Below, piece after piece: positions 1-10,355 of a stretch of 64,000 nucleotides of DNA. The stretch spans positions 1 through 64,000 of the forward strand of contig RCAB01000312.1 in the NCBI GenBank assembly GCA_003640385.1. The letters are read 5' to 3'. Each line of letters begins with the position of its first letter. Position 1 is the stretch's first letter. The notes under the pieces are model-generated. The model was not told the DNA's origin and did no database searches. It saw nothing but the letters and a program-made list of their open reading frames with translations. The translations under genes were made by a program, and so were the position numbers. The DNA is from Setaria digitata (lineage: Eukaryota; Nematoda; Chromadorea; Rhabditida; Setariidae).

Positions 1-58
1 AATAATAAAATAATAATAATAAAACAATAATAATAAAATAATAATAATAAAAGAATGA
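1..58. repeat. AAT/ATA trinucleotide microsatellite
   Basis: The window opens in imperfect (AAT)n/(AATA)n repeats that break down near position 58. This is simple-sequence DNA and its left end is cut by the window. Confidence 0.85.
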
Positions 59-1313
59 TAAGAATAAATTAATAAAGTTTTCAGGCAATACGAGGTCAAT
101 CAAATATTTCTTTAAAACAATGTCTTTAAACTTGTATGTCTGTATAGAAATGGGAGAAGTAACACTTATTTCGCCATCAGTTTTGAATTAATTGAATCTC
201 TTAAGCAAAAATATTTGCTGTATAGGAATAATTTGCCTAAGAGTTTCTTTGACATCACTATATACATTCCAGAAAACAAAAATTCTCTATTACAGAGTTC
301 AAAAGAAAATTTTGTGGAAAATTTAGCAAGCCTCTTATTTACTAAATGATATTCAAAATGCAAGATGATTTCAAGTAATGTTTGAAGTAAAACCTGAAGT
401 TAAATAAATCCCTTTACACTGCTGAATTTCATGGTGTTCTTTTGATTGCAACTATTTAATTGATAATTAATTTTTGTTGTACATCGACATTTTACTTACA
501 TTAAAATTTTCCATCCATTTACACTATCTTATTAGTTTCACTCCATATAATGACTTTTCATCAGCTGATCACAAAGTTTGATGCATAGAAATTTACAGCA
601 CGGATTTTGAGGTATAATAAACGTTAAACTCAGCTCTGTATAACATGTTGAGGAAATAATGCATTTCCAAAACGCTATTTTAATAATTTTATAAGCGTCT
701 TCTGAAAACATAAGATACTACTATAAAGAAGCTTTCCGTGAAACAAAGAAAATGGGTAAAAACAACGGAATGGCTAAATTTTCAGTAAGACTTGGAGCCT
801 ACTTACTAGCGCAGTTTTATTAATATTGTTAATATTATATTGCTAACCACCGATAATGCAAACATTTTTGATTTCCATAAGAAAACGAAAACTTCAAATC
901 AAAGAAAACCGAATTGGAATAATATGAACAAGGTCGTTATTCTGTATATGAGTCTCTGTGAATTTACTGCATTAAGAGATTTGCAGAAGAGGTATAGATA
1001 ATGAGATGACTGAGCAGTTATTTCTTTAATATTTGAAATATTGTTCAAAATTACACAAAACTTGTTCAAAACAATCTAGGGAAATATGAATTCATAAACG
1101 TTACTAGTGGCTATTAGTGAGTTACCAGGTTACTATTGATTATTTTGTTAAGATTAACGACCTAATTTTTAGACTGCATCAAATATAAGATGTAGTAGAT
1201 ACTTAATATATAGTAATATACTTACTTAAATAGAAAAAAAGACATAGGAAAGCAGAAGTAACTAACGGCATCTCTGTTTCTGTTGAAAAAATTTCGTTTT
1301 GGAAAGAGTTTAA
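59..1313. other. Non-coding DNA downstream of the MAM gene
   Basis: AT-rich sequence past the poly-A signal of the minus-strand MAM gene. Open frames are short and lack matching splice sites. I see no gene here. Confidence 0.6.
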
Positions 1314-1333
1314 ATTAATTCACATCCTGCACT

Positions 1334-1339
1334 TTTATT
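1334..1339 (-). terminator. Poly-A signal AATAAA of the MAM gene
   Basis: The minus strand reads AATAAA 46 nt past the TAA stop at 1385, the usual place for a nematode cleavage signal. Its position independently supports the proposed last exon. Confidence 0.7.
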
Positions 1340-1384
1340 TAGGGACCATCAAAACAAATTTTTTTATAATGTGCATTGTTTGTT

Positions 1385-1483
1385 TTAGAAAGCCTCAACA
1401 GAATTATGTTCTGATCGCTGAAATGCTTTTTCATATTTGTTGCGAATGCTTACAATTTGGCTAGAAAGAGAAGTACAATTTGG
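1385..1483 (-). CDS. MAM gene, last coding exon
   Basis: Thirty-two residues plus TAA in phase 0, after a strong pyrimidine tract (TTTTCTCTCTCTAG). The exon begins PNCTSL and ends SVEAF. A second, near-identical acceptor lies 23 nt further in and would shift the frame to a short tail ending at TGA. The preceding intron is 222 bp. Confidence 0.7.
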   Translation of the reverse strand, partial: PNCTSLSSQIVSIRNKYEKAFQRSEHNSVEAF

Positions 1484-2768
1484 CTAGAGAGAGAAAAGAG
1501 CAGGCCCAATTCAGATTTAATATTTCTACATAGAATAGACTAATATTTAGGCAACCAACAACTCTTCCACTAAATGTTTGGACGGGAATAGTATAGTTAA
1601 GTCACTTCGATGATTGTCAGGTAGATCTTATAGAGGTAACTTTCTAAGACTTTCGTAAATTCTATAAAACAATAAAGATCATGACCAATTTTCAATTTGT
1701 CTTACCTGGAAAGAACTAATCTTTTCGTTCTCAACGATAGGAATCGAAGCAGCAGCAGAGACTTTACGACAAGGTGTTGCATCATATTCGATATTATCTA
1801 TTGCGACGATTCCAGTAGCTATATTTGGTATAATGGCGATCTGTGGAGATGGGAATAATTAACACAAATGACATCACTGCTTGAAAGTTTTCAAATAGCT
1901 TTTATGAATATCCTTTGTGGGAGCATTTTAAACAATGTTCTATGAAAACTGAAGTGCAAATTAATTAACTGTGCATTACTTGAAATGCTTCCTGTATTTG
2001 CGGTACTGGTAGCAAAACTTTTCTTGGCATAGAACGTGTCCCCAACATGGCAGTACAATTAAATTTTTTGCCAACTGAACTGATCAAACAAACTTCCAGG
2101 TTAGCGCCACCTGTAGTTAATTTTGAAATTCAAACTAGAAAGAATTCCTCATATGGCGCCTAGAATGAAAACAATTTTAATATATTTGGATATTGGAAAA
2201 TGTCATACCAGCTATCCAGTAGAAAAATGATAGTATCGCTGTGTTTTCTTGACAATGAATTTTATGACTTATAAGACGATCTGCTTGTTGTCCTCGAAGT
2301 TTAATGAGAGCAAAAGGTTCCGCTTAAATACAAACTTTCCAACATGAAATATTTGTTTAGCTTTCTTTTTTTTTTTTTTTTTTTTTTTTCTAACAAAATC
2401 CTATTATAGCTTGACTTTGTAGTAAGCTTGAACTTGCAGAAAAACGAAAAACCTGGTCGTTGAATGGTACCCATAGAAGCTAGCCATAAAAATGGATCTG
2501 GCTCTCCCTTAGCTAACAACCAGCGATCTGGTGTGGTACCCTCGGAGAACCATCTACATGGAGCACCGAATGTGCAGTTGTAAGAAGCTGTAGCCGAATC
2601 TGTTTCATTTATACTATAAGGCGGTAAGTCAGACGTTGTCACGAACATTCCCAGAGCAACCTTAACGTACCTTTTAAGTAATAATGTTGCATATAATGTT
2701 TCTTGAGGAGTGTAAGGTTTGATGATAGCACATCGATAGAAACGCAGCCGATGTGAATTATAAATCAT
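1385..2768 (-). CDS. MAM-domain extracellular protein, 3' part of the gene (5' end unresolved)
   Basis: Join on the minus strand: 2768(?)-2453, 2322-2209, 2110-1980, 1840-1706, 1483-1385. Every junction is GT-AG and in phase. The product contains a MAM domain, an all-beta adhesion module of cell-surface and secreted proteins. It opens at CTFGAPCRW and continues through TTPDRWLLAKGEP, IHCQENTAILSF, LEVCLIS and GIVAIDNIEY, with the conserved cysteines spaced as in the family. N-glycosylation sequons (NETD, NCTF) are present. No transmembrane segment follows the MAM domain: the C-terminus is a short polar tail ending SVEAF. No signal peptide is visible in the first listed exon, so at least one upstream exon is probably missing. 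A 40-nt piece at 3079-3040 encoding a hydrophobic start (MYCIIFWISNLFV) with a GTACGT donor could join in phase to an acceptor near 2700, but this is only a suggestion. The role is inferred as cell-surface or matrix adhesion; I do not recognise a specific orthologue. Confidence 0.8.
1706..1840 (-). CDS. MAM gene exon, C-terminal part of the MAM domain
   Basis: Forty-five codons, phase 0 at both ends, between acceptor TCTCCACAG and donor CAG/GTAAGA. It encodes the typical closing strands of MAM domains (AIIPN, GIVAIDNIEY) and the last domain cysteine (ATPC). Confidence 0.85.
1980..2110 (-). CDS. MAM gene exon, central part of the MAM domain
   Basis: 131 nt, starting 2 nt into a codon and ending in phase 0. 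It encodes ANLEVCLIS and KKFNCT, the paired cysteines of the MAM core, and ends in PQIQEAFQ before donor GTAATG. The 98-bp intron to the previous exon and the 139-bp intron to the next are normal for a nematode. Confidence 0.85.
2209..2322 (-). CDS. MAM gene exon, N-terminal strands of the MAM domain
   Basis: 114 nt encoding EPFALIKLRGQQADRLI and CQENTAILSFFYWIA. It starts after TTTAAG and ends at donor GTATGA. Both junction phases fit the neighbouring exons. Confidence 0.85.
2366..2389. repeat. T24 homopolymer
   Basis: Uninterrupted run of 24 T inside a 130-bp intron of the MAM gene. Such runs are hard to sequence, so the length is approximate. Confidence 0.8.
2453..2768 (-). CDS. MAM gene exon with the start of the MAM domain (5' limit uncertain)
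   Basis: The frame is open from an ATG at 2768 to a GTTTTT donor at 2452. It encodes VTTSDLPPYSINETD, then NCTFGAPCRW and PDRWLLAKGEPDPFLWLAS. The 3' limit is fixed by phase with the next exon. The 5' limit is not: AG acceptors lie within the frame near 2717, 2683 and 2674, and the ATG at 2768 is not followed by a signal peptide. The donor is poor but the continuity of the domain supports it. The following 130-bp intron contains a 24-nt T run on the plus strand. Confidence 0.75.
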
Positions 2769-3306
2769 TTATTTAGCAGTTTAGTTTGATATAAGTGAAA
2801 GATTTTGCAATATCCGGTTTTCTCAAAAATTAAAATTTCGATTAGCTGCATGTCTTCATTCGTAATGCTGTACTGCACAGTTATTAGTAACAATTTCCGA
2901 CTCTTCATCAAATGAGCTAGGCGTTTAGCGTCAGCAAGCACTTTTAAAGGACAATTTAGAATAAGATTTCGTTGGAAGTTTTGCTTATAACGGTTATGGG
3001 TAATACTGGTGCTTCAAGTGTCACTCTGACTGAACGTACTGACAAATAAATTTGAAATCCAGAAAATAATGCAATACATGATAATGGGAGAAGCAGCAAT
3101 GATTTTTTGTTTCCTCCGAAATATTACATGAAATAGAAATGGAATTCTGTAGAAGCTTTCTTTCTAATGTTGTAGCGTTCGTCAACAAATGAAACATTAA
3201 TATGAATTAAACCTAACAGATCAAATGTAATTTACAGTATCTTCTGTCTGATTTCCGCCCAAAGTCTAACAAGTATCAGTGAATCGCGATAATGTTACCA
3301 AATGAG

Positions 3307-3317
3307 TTTTTTTTTTC

Positions 3318-3345
<28 letters not shown>
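3307..3345. repeat. Poly-T tract, about 39 nt
   Basis: T run with a single C at 3317. Upstream on the minus strand (3507-3437) is a short open frame starting ATGTCG and ending at a CAG/GTACTT donor. It could be an upstream exon, but nothing identifies it. Confidence 0.8.
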
Positions 3346-3348
<3 letters not shown>

Positions 3349-3507
3349 TAAACCAGCAAGATACATATTGATGAAAAATTTTAAAAATATTCTAGTGATT
3401 TCATTATTTTTCAGAGCCTTGTGATTACGAAAAAGTACCTGTAAAATTCGACTAAGAAACGTTGGTGAAGTAGCACTTGCTATTCCAGAAATCGAAGCGT
3501 TCGACAT

Positions 3508-5544
3508 TTTCTCTACCTAATAATACGGATTTTTTTTTCGAATTCTTTAATATGTAATCAAAACTTGCAAAATCGTCAACATTTCAGACTTTTAAGCATT
3601 GAAATTTAAAAATTTCAAGAAAGATTGCGAGGTTAAATTTTTTAAGTATTTGGCACTAAAGAAGAATCCAATGGATTCGTATATTTGTTTATATACTACA
3701 GATAGCTGTGTTGATGTTACAGATTAGACAGAAAGAAGGTCAATCCGACAAGATGAAGGAAGGTAGAAGTATGGGTGGGCACTGGCAAGTGTTATCTGCA
3801 TCAGTTCGTTTGAACTTACCTAGCTGCTGAAAAAAGAAATGAGATGGTTATGGGTAGTGGTTATTGAAATATAATGAATCTATACAGATGATCTTTTGAT
3901 TAAAATATCAAAAAACTTGAGGAATCGAATCACTAATTTCCTCTTATAGAGGAGGAAGCGAACGAAACTGACCTACGTGTGAATTGGATGTAGCGGTAAT
4001 AAAAGGTTGAGTAAAAGATTACTGACTAGTTACCAATGATTTTAGATATGTAAACAGTATATTCGTTTGAAAATCGTGATTAGTAAAAAATGAAGCGATG
4101 ATTTTGTAACCGTACAAATCAACTTTATTGTAATGTAAACAGAAGTTTGCTTTTTATTGGAGAAGGATGACCAAATTAAAAAAAAAAAAACCAAGAATGG
4201 TATTTTTCCAGTGTTAAACAATACAAGGAATTCTGAGGATTGTGAACACCAATGACTTTTTCTTTCTCTTTCTAGCATCCGAAGTACAACTTTCCTTTTT
4301 CTATCCAAAATTGATTCGTGTACACTATTATTTACACCAGTGCAAATTGTTTCCCATTAAATCCTTGGTCGGACTAGAAGTGATATCGAAAACTATATTA
4401 AAATATTGTTTAGCACAGGAAACAACATATTCTATGAAATAATTTAGGTTATATATACATATATGTATATGACTGATTTTGTAGTAGTGATGGGGAGTTT
4501 TAAAGATCTCCAATATAAATTGATTACCTGCTTAAATTCATTGAAGATACGCAAGAAACGGACTGCAGGGGACAGGAAAGATCAAGCTGAACAAGAAATT
4601 CTATATTTGGTTACATTCCGGCAGGTAGAAACCGAGTGTCTGTTCTCTTATATCAACACGTTTTTCTTGCACTGTTACGTTCCACTTTGAATCTCCAGTA
4701 AATACTTATTTAAAATTTAAAATTTTTTTCACCTTCCAAGAAATCATATTCATCTTGTTTATCCGCTAGTGGATGGAAGCGGTTGTTTTTATTAACTATG
4801 ATTGGTTCTTTTGTTTTTCACATAAATACAAGCACAGTTCCAATTTGAGTGATCTGGAATTTCTGTTACATAGAACGTTTAGTAACATTTAAAAAATAAA
4901 TTGTACTGAAGTTCAGCTACTGGCTAATTCAGTAATTATTAATCAGCTGAGAGTTTGCCTCATTCGATACATGCTTACTGCTTTCTAGTTTTATTGCATT
5001 CTACGTTTTTTTTTTCTTGTTTTATAAAACCCCAAAAGTTTGTTCAGCAACTTCAATATAAGCTCGTGGTTACTGATGTTTGGAATCTTTTGTAGACAGT
5101 AATTATTTATTCCTGCCAGTCTTTTGTAACTAGTCCAGATTCCATTAGGAGCTAGAATCAAAATTGTAAAACCCGTTTCTACACATTTAAACATTTTAAA
5201 ATTCTGAGAGGATAAAAATGACTTGTGAATCATCATTTTTCTTCCTGTGGACTCCGAAATGTTTCCTTGAAAGGGGAAGTGTCAGGAAGGTGCTTTCTTT
5301 AAGTTCTAAAAGGTTTAAAATCAACTGATTTCAAAGAATTCTAAATTTTTAACATACGGGAATCAATATTATGAAATATTGCCATAAAGCAGGACGTCCC
5401 ACACTTCTTTTGCAAATAAGTTTACAAGATTTTTATATTTCGAGGGATCGGCTTCTTTCCTTCATTAAATAGGGATATTTTTAGCAGGTGCGGAATTTTG
5501 CAATTCATCTCAGCATCAAATAGCCACTTATGATAAGTTACCGA
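3508..5544. other. Intergenic AT-rich DNA
   Basis: About 2 kb with no recognisable gene. On the minus strand near 3830-3820 an excellent acceptor (TTTTTTCAG) sits 7 nt before an excellent donor (GTAAGT). These sites could belong to unmodelled 5' exons of the MAM gene. Open frames here encode low-complexity sequence. Confidence 0.5.
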
Positions 5545-5559
5545 AGGCGAATGCCCATT

Positions 5560-5603
5560 CAGTTCGCTACTTGCGGCGAAGTGGCGCAGCGGACGGCGAA
5601 CTG
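5560..5603. other. GC-rich inverted repeat / hairpin
   Basis: CAGTTCGC (5560-5567) and GCGAACTG (5596-5603) form a perfect 8-bp stem. The 28-nt loop is itself rich in GGCG/CGCC. It lies in a patch of about 80 bp that is far more GC-rich than its surroundings. This may be a structured RNA or a regulatory element; no known RNA family was recognised. Confidence 0.35.
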
Positions 5604-6215
5604 CGTTGACGTGTGAAACAGGTCCAGTTTGAAAAACTTTCTGTCCAATTGTCCAATTCAGCAGTTTCGTATTTTCGTTTGAATTCGTTAGGGAGCATAC
5701 GACAATATGTTACTAGCTTGTTGTAAGCTTCCGGAAATATACTCGTTATAATTGACTTTCGTCCGGATTATGATTTATGAGGGTCGCTCTTGAAAATGAA
5801 TGAAATGAGGAATGAAAAAGTTTCTCTTCATAACTTTATACTATAAGTCTAACTGAAAAAAAACTGCAAATCTCGTGAACTTGCATGAAAGTCTTTAATT
5901 AAAGTTTCTGAAAAACAGGTGCTATCTATATTAAAATTCTTGTGCTTCCATTCCAAACTAGTGTGAGTAGCATTCTAAAGTTAACGTAAAAAAAGACGTA
6001 AAATATAAAAAATACAAATATATGGTAGAATTGAAGGCGAATGGATGGATACAAGTAGTGAGACGAAAGGTGGAAAAAAAATGAACGACGAAGCTAAGGA
6101 TGATCGGACACATCTCATCTATCCGCTATCAAATACACCTGAAATATGAAAATCTCGCTAAGTTTTGTGTTAATTAAATTACTATTATTGATAACCGGAC
6201 AGCATTTCAAAAATC

Positions 6216-6462
6216 GAAATGCATCTAAATATATATTTTTTATTTATTACATATATATATATATATATATATAAATTTAACAAATTTATTTATTTTATAT
6301 ATATATATATATATATAAAATAAATAAAGCTTAGCTGTATATACATATATATATATTAGTTTGGCTATATATATATATATATATAAAATAAGTAAAAATA
6401 TATATTTAGATGCATTTCAAAAAAAAAAAATTTAGCTATATATATATATATATATAGCTAAA
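6216..6462. repeat. Nested AT palindromes and (AT)n arrays
   Basis: A perfect 25-bp inverted repeat (arms 6216-6240 and 6394-6418, containing GAAATGCATCTAAA) encloses a second palindrome centred near 6306 that carries TTTATTTATTTTATATA. A 32-nt perfect palindrome (TTTAGCTATA...TAGCTAAA) follows at 6431-6462. The region could extrude as cruciforms. It may be a decayed foldback element, but no transposase or target-site duplication was seen. Confidence 0.8.
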
Positions 6463-7121
6463 CTCGCTGGCTAAAAGTATTTAACTGCAAGTTAATAGGA
6501 TACTAACAAGAACGTGAGTGAAATATAAGAGTGCGTGTAAGTTAAGCTTTATCGTATCTAAAGACAATTAACTAGACCAAGAATATAGTTTGAAATAATT
6601 TATTTGGATTTAAGAACTGATTTACAGTAAACCAGAAAAGAGAACCATCGTATTACGATCAGCTGAGTATTGTACCGATAATTAACCAAGTAGCAGAGAG
6701 CGATGTTAATGTGATATATGGTTCTTTTTACAACTAGAACCATCGCAGTGGTAGTACAGATCGTAGGTGTGTACTACAGAAAAGCAAGCATCATGTCAGC
6801 TTTGATTATTTCCGGAAAAGTGAGAAAGCAAAATTACTATCCTACCGGAGGCCTGCCCCAGGAGAAGACATATTATTCAGGATGGAAATTGCAGTTTCTG
6901 CTCTTACTACCCTACCCTGCAACTAGCAATACAACCAAAAATCGATCTCCTCCTCGTACCCTGCTGCGGATTTGCTTTCCTTGCACTGGTGTATGGATGG
7001 ATTGTTCAGATAGACCGACCGATTGATTAGGTGTGCATGCAAGTAGACGAACAGATGGTTGTTTTGGTTTATTTGGTTATTGATTAAATTTGATTATGTT
7101 ATATAACATTAAATAATTAGA

Positions 7122-7225
7122 GTAGATAGATAAATGGATAGATAGATCGATAGATAGACAGATAGAACGGATGAATAGATAGGCGGAACGGGTGAATGAG
7201 ACAGGAAGAACGGATAGATGAATGA
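7122..7225. repeat. GATA-type tetranucleotide microsatellite
   Basis: Imperfect GATA/GATG/GGAT repeats that decay into AGAACGGAT-like units toward the right. The reading frames open through it on the minus strand are repeat artefacts. Confidence 0.8.
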
Positions 7226-7588
7226 AGGAGAGGTGGATGCATGCGCAGATGCATGGAAGGTTGGCAGCACAAATAAAATGGGACCCTCTGTTTCTTGACT
7301 CAGTAAATTGATGAGCTTGTTGCCGACCACTGACTGGGACTAGGAAGACCAGGACCAGGAGGCTTCTGCTTCTCAATCAGTCTTCCCTTACGTACTTCCT
7401 TCCACCGCCACTGATTCAGAAAATTCCTCTCCTCTCCTATCCACTGTAGAATTCTCAGATACTAACAAGTTTGACACTTCCCAGTGCTTCTTTAAAATAA
7501 ACAGTCAGCGAATGATAGATGACTAACGTGTTACCTGCCTTCTGCGCCTCGTATTTCTGCACAGGTACTAACATTTTTGCTCCAGTTT

Positions 7589-7990
7589 ATGCAAGCATTC
7601 TGCATTTCTCTTGCCGTGAAGATGATTCTGCTTTTTCTTCGAGAATTCCCCTCTTCATTTCAAGTGCTGTACGTCTGTCGAAGTTCTAGTTACCTGCACT
7701 TATCGAATTTAAAATGCACTGTTGCGATACCTACTGCAGTGAAAATATCTGACATGCTGTGGCCAACACGTGATCTCTTCTGCATACTTCCCCTGCTAAC
7801 ATTTTCTGTGGAAATTTGTCATTTTATCGGTATTATGAAACAGTCTCTTCAATGGAATACTTTGTCCGACGCGTTAACATTCGCTTCAACTTTTTTGAAG
7901 GCACACAGGCACCTTCCGAAAACGCCGAAGATTTATTTTATGTCTGAACTAGGAACTAAATATTTATGGATTTCTCGTGTGAACAAGTAG
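7589..7990 (+). CDS. Orphan ORF, about 133 codons
   Basis: An ATG at 7589 opens to TAG at 7990. Pyrimidine-rich AG acceptors lie just upstream (7564 and 7584), so a trans-spliced single-exon gene is possible. The predicted protein begins with a hydrophobic stretch (MILLFL) and has no motif I recognise. An open frame of this length is unusual in such AT-rich DNA, but the local base composition is richer in GC, which weakens the argument. Function unknown; it may be a chance frame. Confidence 0.25.
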   Translation: MQAFCISLAVKMILLFLREFPSSFQVLYVCRSSSYLHLSNLKCTVAIPTAVKISDMLWPTRDLFCILPLLTFSVEICHFIGIMKQSLQWNTLSDALTFASTFLKAHRHLPKTPKIYFMSELGTKYLWISRVNK

Positions 7991-10221
7991 AGATCTAATG
8001 GTTGAGTAGGAAAAAAGTACTGGAGTGAAAGAATATTTTCTCAGGTTTTTTCTTTGACCCTACATTTCAAGAGAAAAAGATGTTGGAGTGAAGTGCACGC
8101 TAATATATGCTGCTAGACGTTTGATGTTATTTTTTGGGAATTTATATATCTATTTCTTTCTTTCTGAGGAAAAGGCGAAAAATATTGTTCAGATGTCAAA
8201 TATCTTTAGGCCTAGTGATATTATCAACATGATTACCAGAAAATTCTTAAATCTACTGTTTAGAAATCCCAGTTAAGCATAACAAGTTTCATCAATAATT
8301 AGCAACTAAGCTGCAAACACATTTTCAGAAAATGAATTCAAACTTTACAGTTATGCAATTCAACAGTATAAATAACCAAAATTAAAAGCCATTAGTTAAC
8401 AACGCCTTATATGCATGCACCCATTATAGAGGTTTCTAAACAGTAGATTTTCAAACGATATGCCATTTAAAAGCCACCTTTATTCGAAAAATCTGATTGC
8501 AGCTTTTTCCAATAATTTGGCAAGGAACAATGACATGGGAAATATTTAAGAACGAAAACTGTTGAAATCGATATCTGAGTAAACTACTTAGAGTGCTACT
8601 TTGGTCAGTGAAGTTACTTGCAGCAACTGATGACGGTACTTGTGCTTCCCCAGTTTTAATAGAAATCGAGAGACTTTTCATGTTCTAAACGCATCAAGAG
8701 ATGCTCTCTAGGAATGAAGTGTGTTGTGCTACTGATTTCGTGTCCTTGATGTTTTGAGGATTGTTTATGGCGTCATGCAATTATGTGACTTCGTTCTCCT
8801 TTGCGTCAAATGATACCATAGAATATAACCAGAAGATTTTCATATGACTAAGAACGGTTTTTAAGAGGTCCTAGTACAGTAAAATTATGTGCGGTGGATA
8901 CTGGATAAGTATTTTGTAACATCAAAGGATTTCATTTTTTTTCTTTTTTTTGGACGCAATTATTACCAAATATTTTTTTACATTAGAATTACTTTTCTAC
9001 AGCACACTCAATGTAAACCCATGCAGGAATGCTTTAAACTTTAATTCAAGTCTGCAGCTAATTTTAATTAGCTTCTTACAACTGTTTATTCTACATCCAA
9101 ACCCCTTTGATGTTTGAACATAATTATTTCATATTTATAAACTCTTCAAACCCACATAACCCAAGAAATGAGTACTTGTCAGCGAAGTGATGATAGTAAG
9201 CGGTACGTTTTTAGTGAAAAAATTTATCCTTGGAAAAGATAAAGTCAAAGTAAAACCAGCTTTTTCTGCACTTTCCTTGATTTTGTTAAACGTGACTATC
9301 GTTTTACAATAATGATTTAAGAAGCGCCTGTCCCACTTGTTTATGTATGTATTAATTAATTAGATTGGCCGTCTTCAGTTTTATCAGGATCTGAAGACAG
9401 TTAAAATTTTTAGCTCATTACCATCTAGAAATTAAAATGAAAGGATCATTACTGCTGAATACTGACTTTGAAACGCAAATTGTGGAAGATGTCTTTTTCT
9501 GATTAGAGTTTGCGAAGAACTTGTCCGCTGTTGACAGTCGTCGTGACTTTCTTTTTTTAATATTTTTCCTTCTCATTTTCACTTGTAAAAAATTCGTTTA
9601 TTGTGGTAACATTGAATGAGCTATTAGTTTTAGCGAAATTAACATTTTCTGCCTAAAATGTGGTCCTTCAACAACCTTATCTTTTCGAGAATTAAAAATG
9701 ACAGATTTAAATTGAACTTATCAGCTTGGTACTACTGTCTTTATTTTGTATAATTTTTTTCCATCATCCATGAAATGGATAAAACTGGTCTTTTAAGGTT
9801 AGGCGCTTAGCATACAACTTTATTAATATGCTAATTTTAAAACAATACTATTTATTTAATAACTGGTTCCCCGAAATTTATATTCATTAAAAAATTGTTT
9901 CTTCGAAGATTTTTTTTTTTTAAGTCTCGAAGCTTCTAATTTCATCGTACAAGCATTTACAAGATTTCTAAAAATAAAGTAAATATTACATTTTGTTTTG
10001 TCAAAGTTCCTTCGGACCTAAATTTGATTTGTAGTTTTATGCTTTTGAGTACACAGAAAGTATAATTAAAAACATTTACAAATTAAGGCAAATTCTTGAG
10101 AAGTGGGATTAAGCAGTTTAAAATTTTCCTCAACATCCATAATTCTTTATTTCTCAGTAAAAAAATATCGTTCGTATCACTTCAGTTTAGTTACTTTGCC
10201 TCAACCATTGTCATGGCAGGC
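7991..10221. other. Intergenic DNA upstream of the G-gamma gene
   Basis: AT-rich, with short poly-T runs and no recognisable gene. It presumably contains the G-gamma promoter. A short minus-strand frame near 8681-8580 (ATG AAA AGT CTC) reads like coding sequence but has no partner exon. Confidence 0.5.
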
Positions 10222-10231
10222 TTATTTTCAG
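10222..10231 (+). promoter_or_regulatory. Splice acceptor before the G-gamma start, probably for a spliced leader
   Basis: TTATTTTCAG matches the strong nematode 3' splice consensus and lies 35 nt before the start codon. No upstream exon with a matching donor was evident, so spliced-leader addition is the simpler reading. Confidence 0.45.
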
Positions 10232-10266
10232 ATTCTTTAAGTCATTTTGTGGCATATTTTGGCGAG

Positions 10267-10355
10267 ATGGACAAAGGTGACATGCAGCGAAGTGTGGAAA
10301 GCTTGCGACATCAACTAAACATCCAGAGATTACCCGTATCACAATCAGCTAATGA
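10267..10355 (+). CDS. gpc-2: G-gamma exon 1
   Basis: Twenty-nine codons plus 2 nt, covering the G-beta-binding helix up to SQSAN. It ends AATGA before a non-consensus GTTCGT donor. The frame read without splicing stops shortly after (EFVLN stop), which makes the exon look like the end of an unrelated ORF. Confidence 0.9.

Noticed and set aside
7109..7376. Two overlapping minus-strand ORFs rich in Ser/Ile/Tyr
   Set aside because: They translate the GATA microsatellite and its decayed flank.
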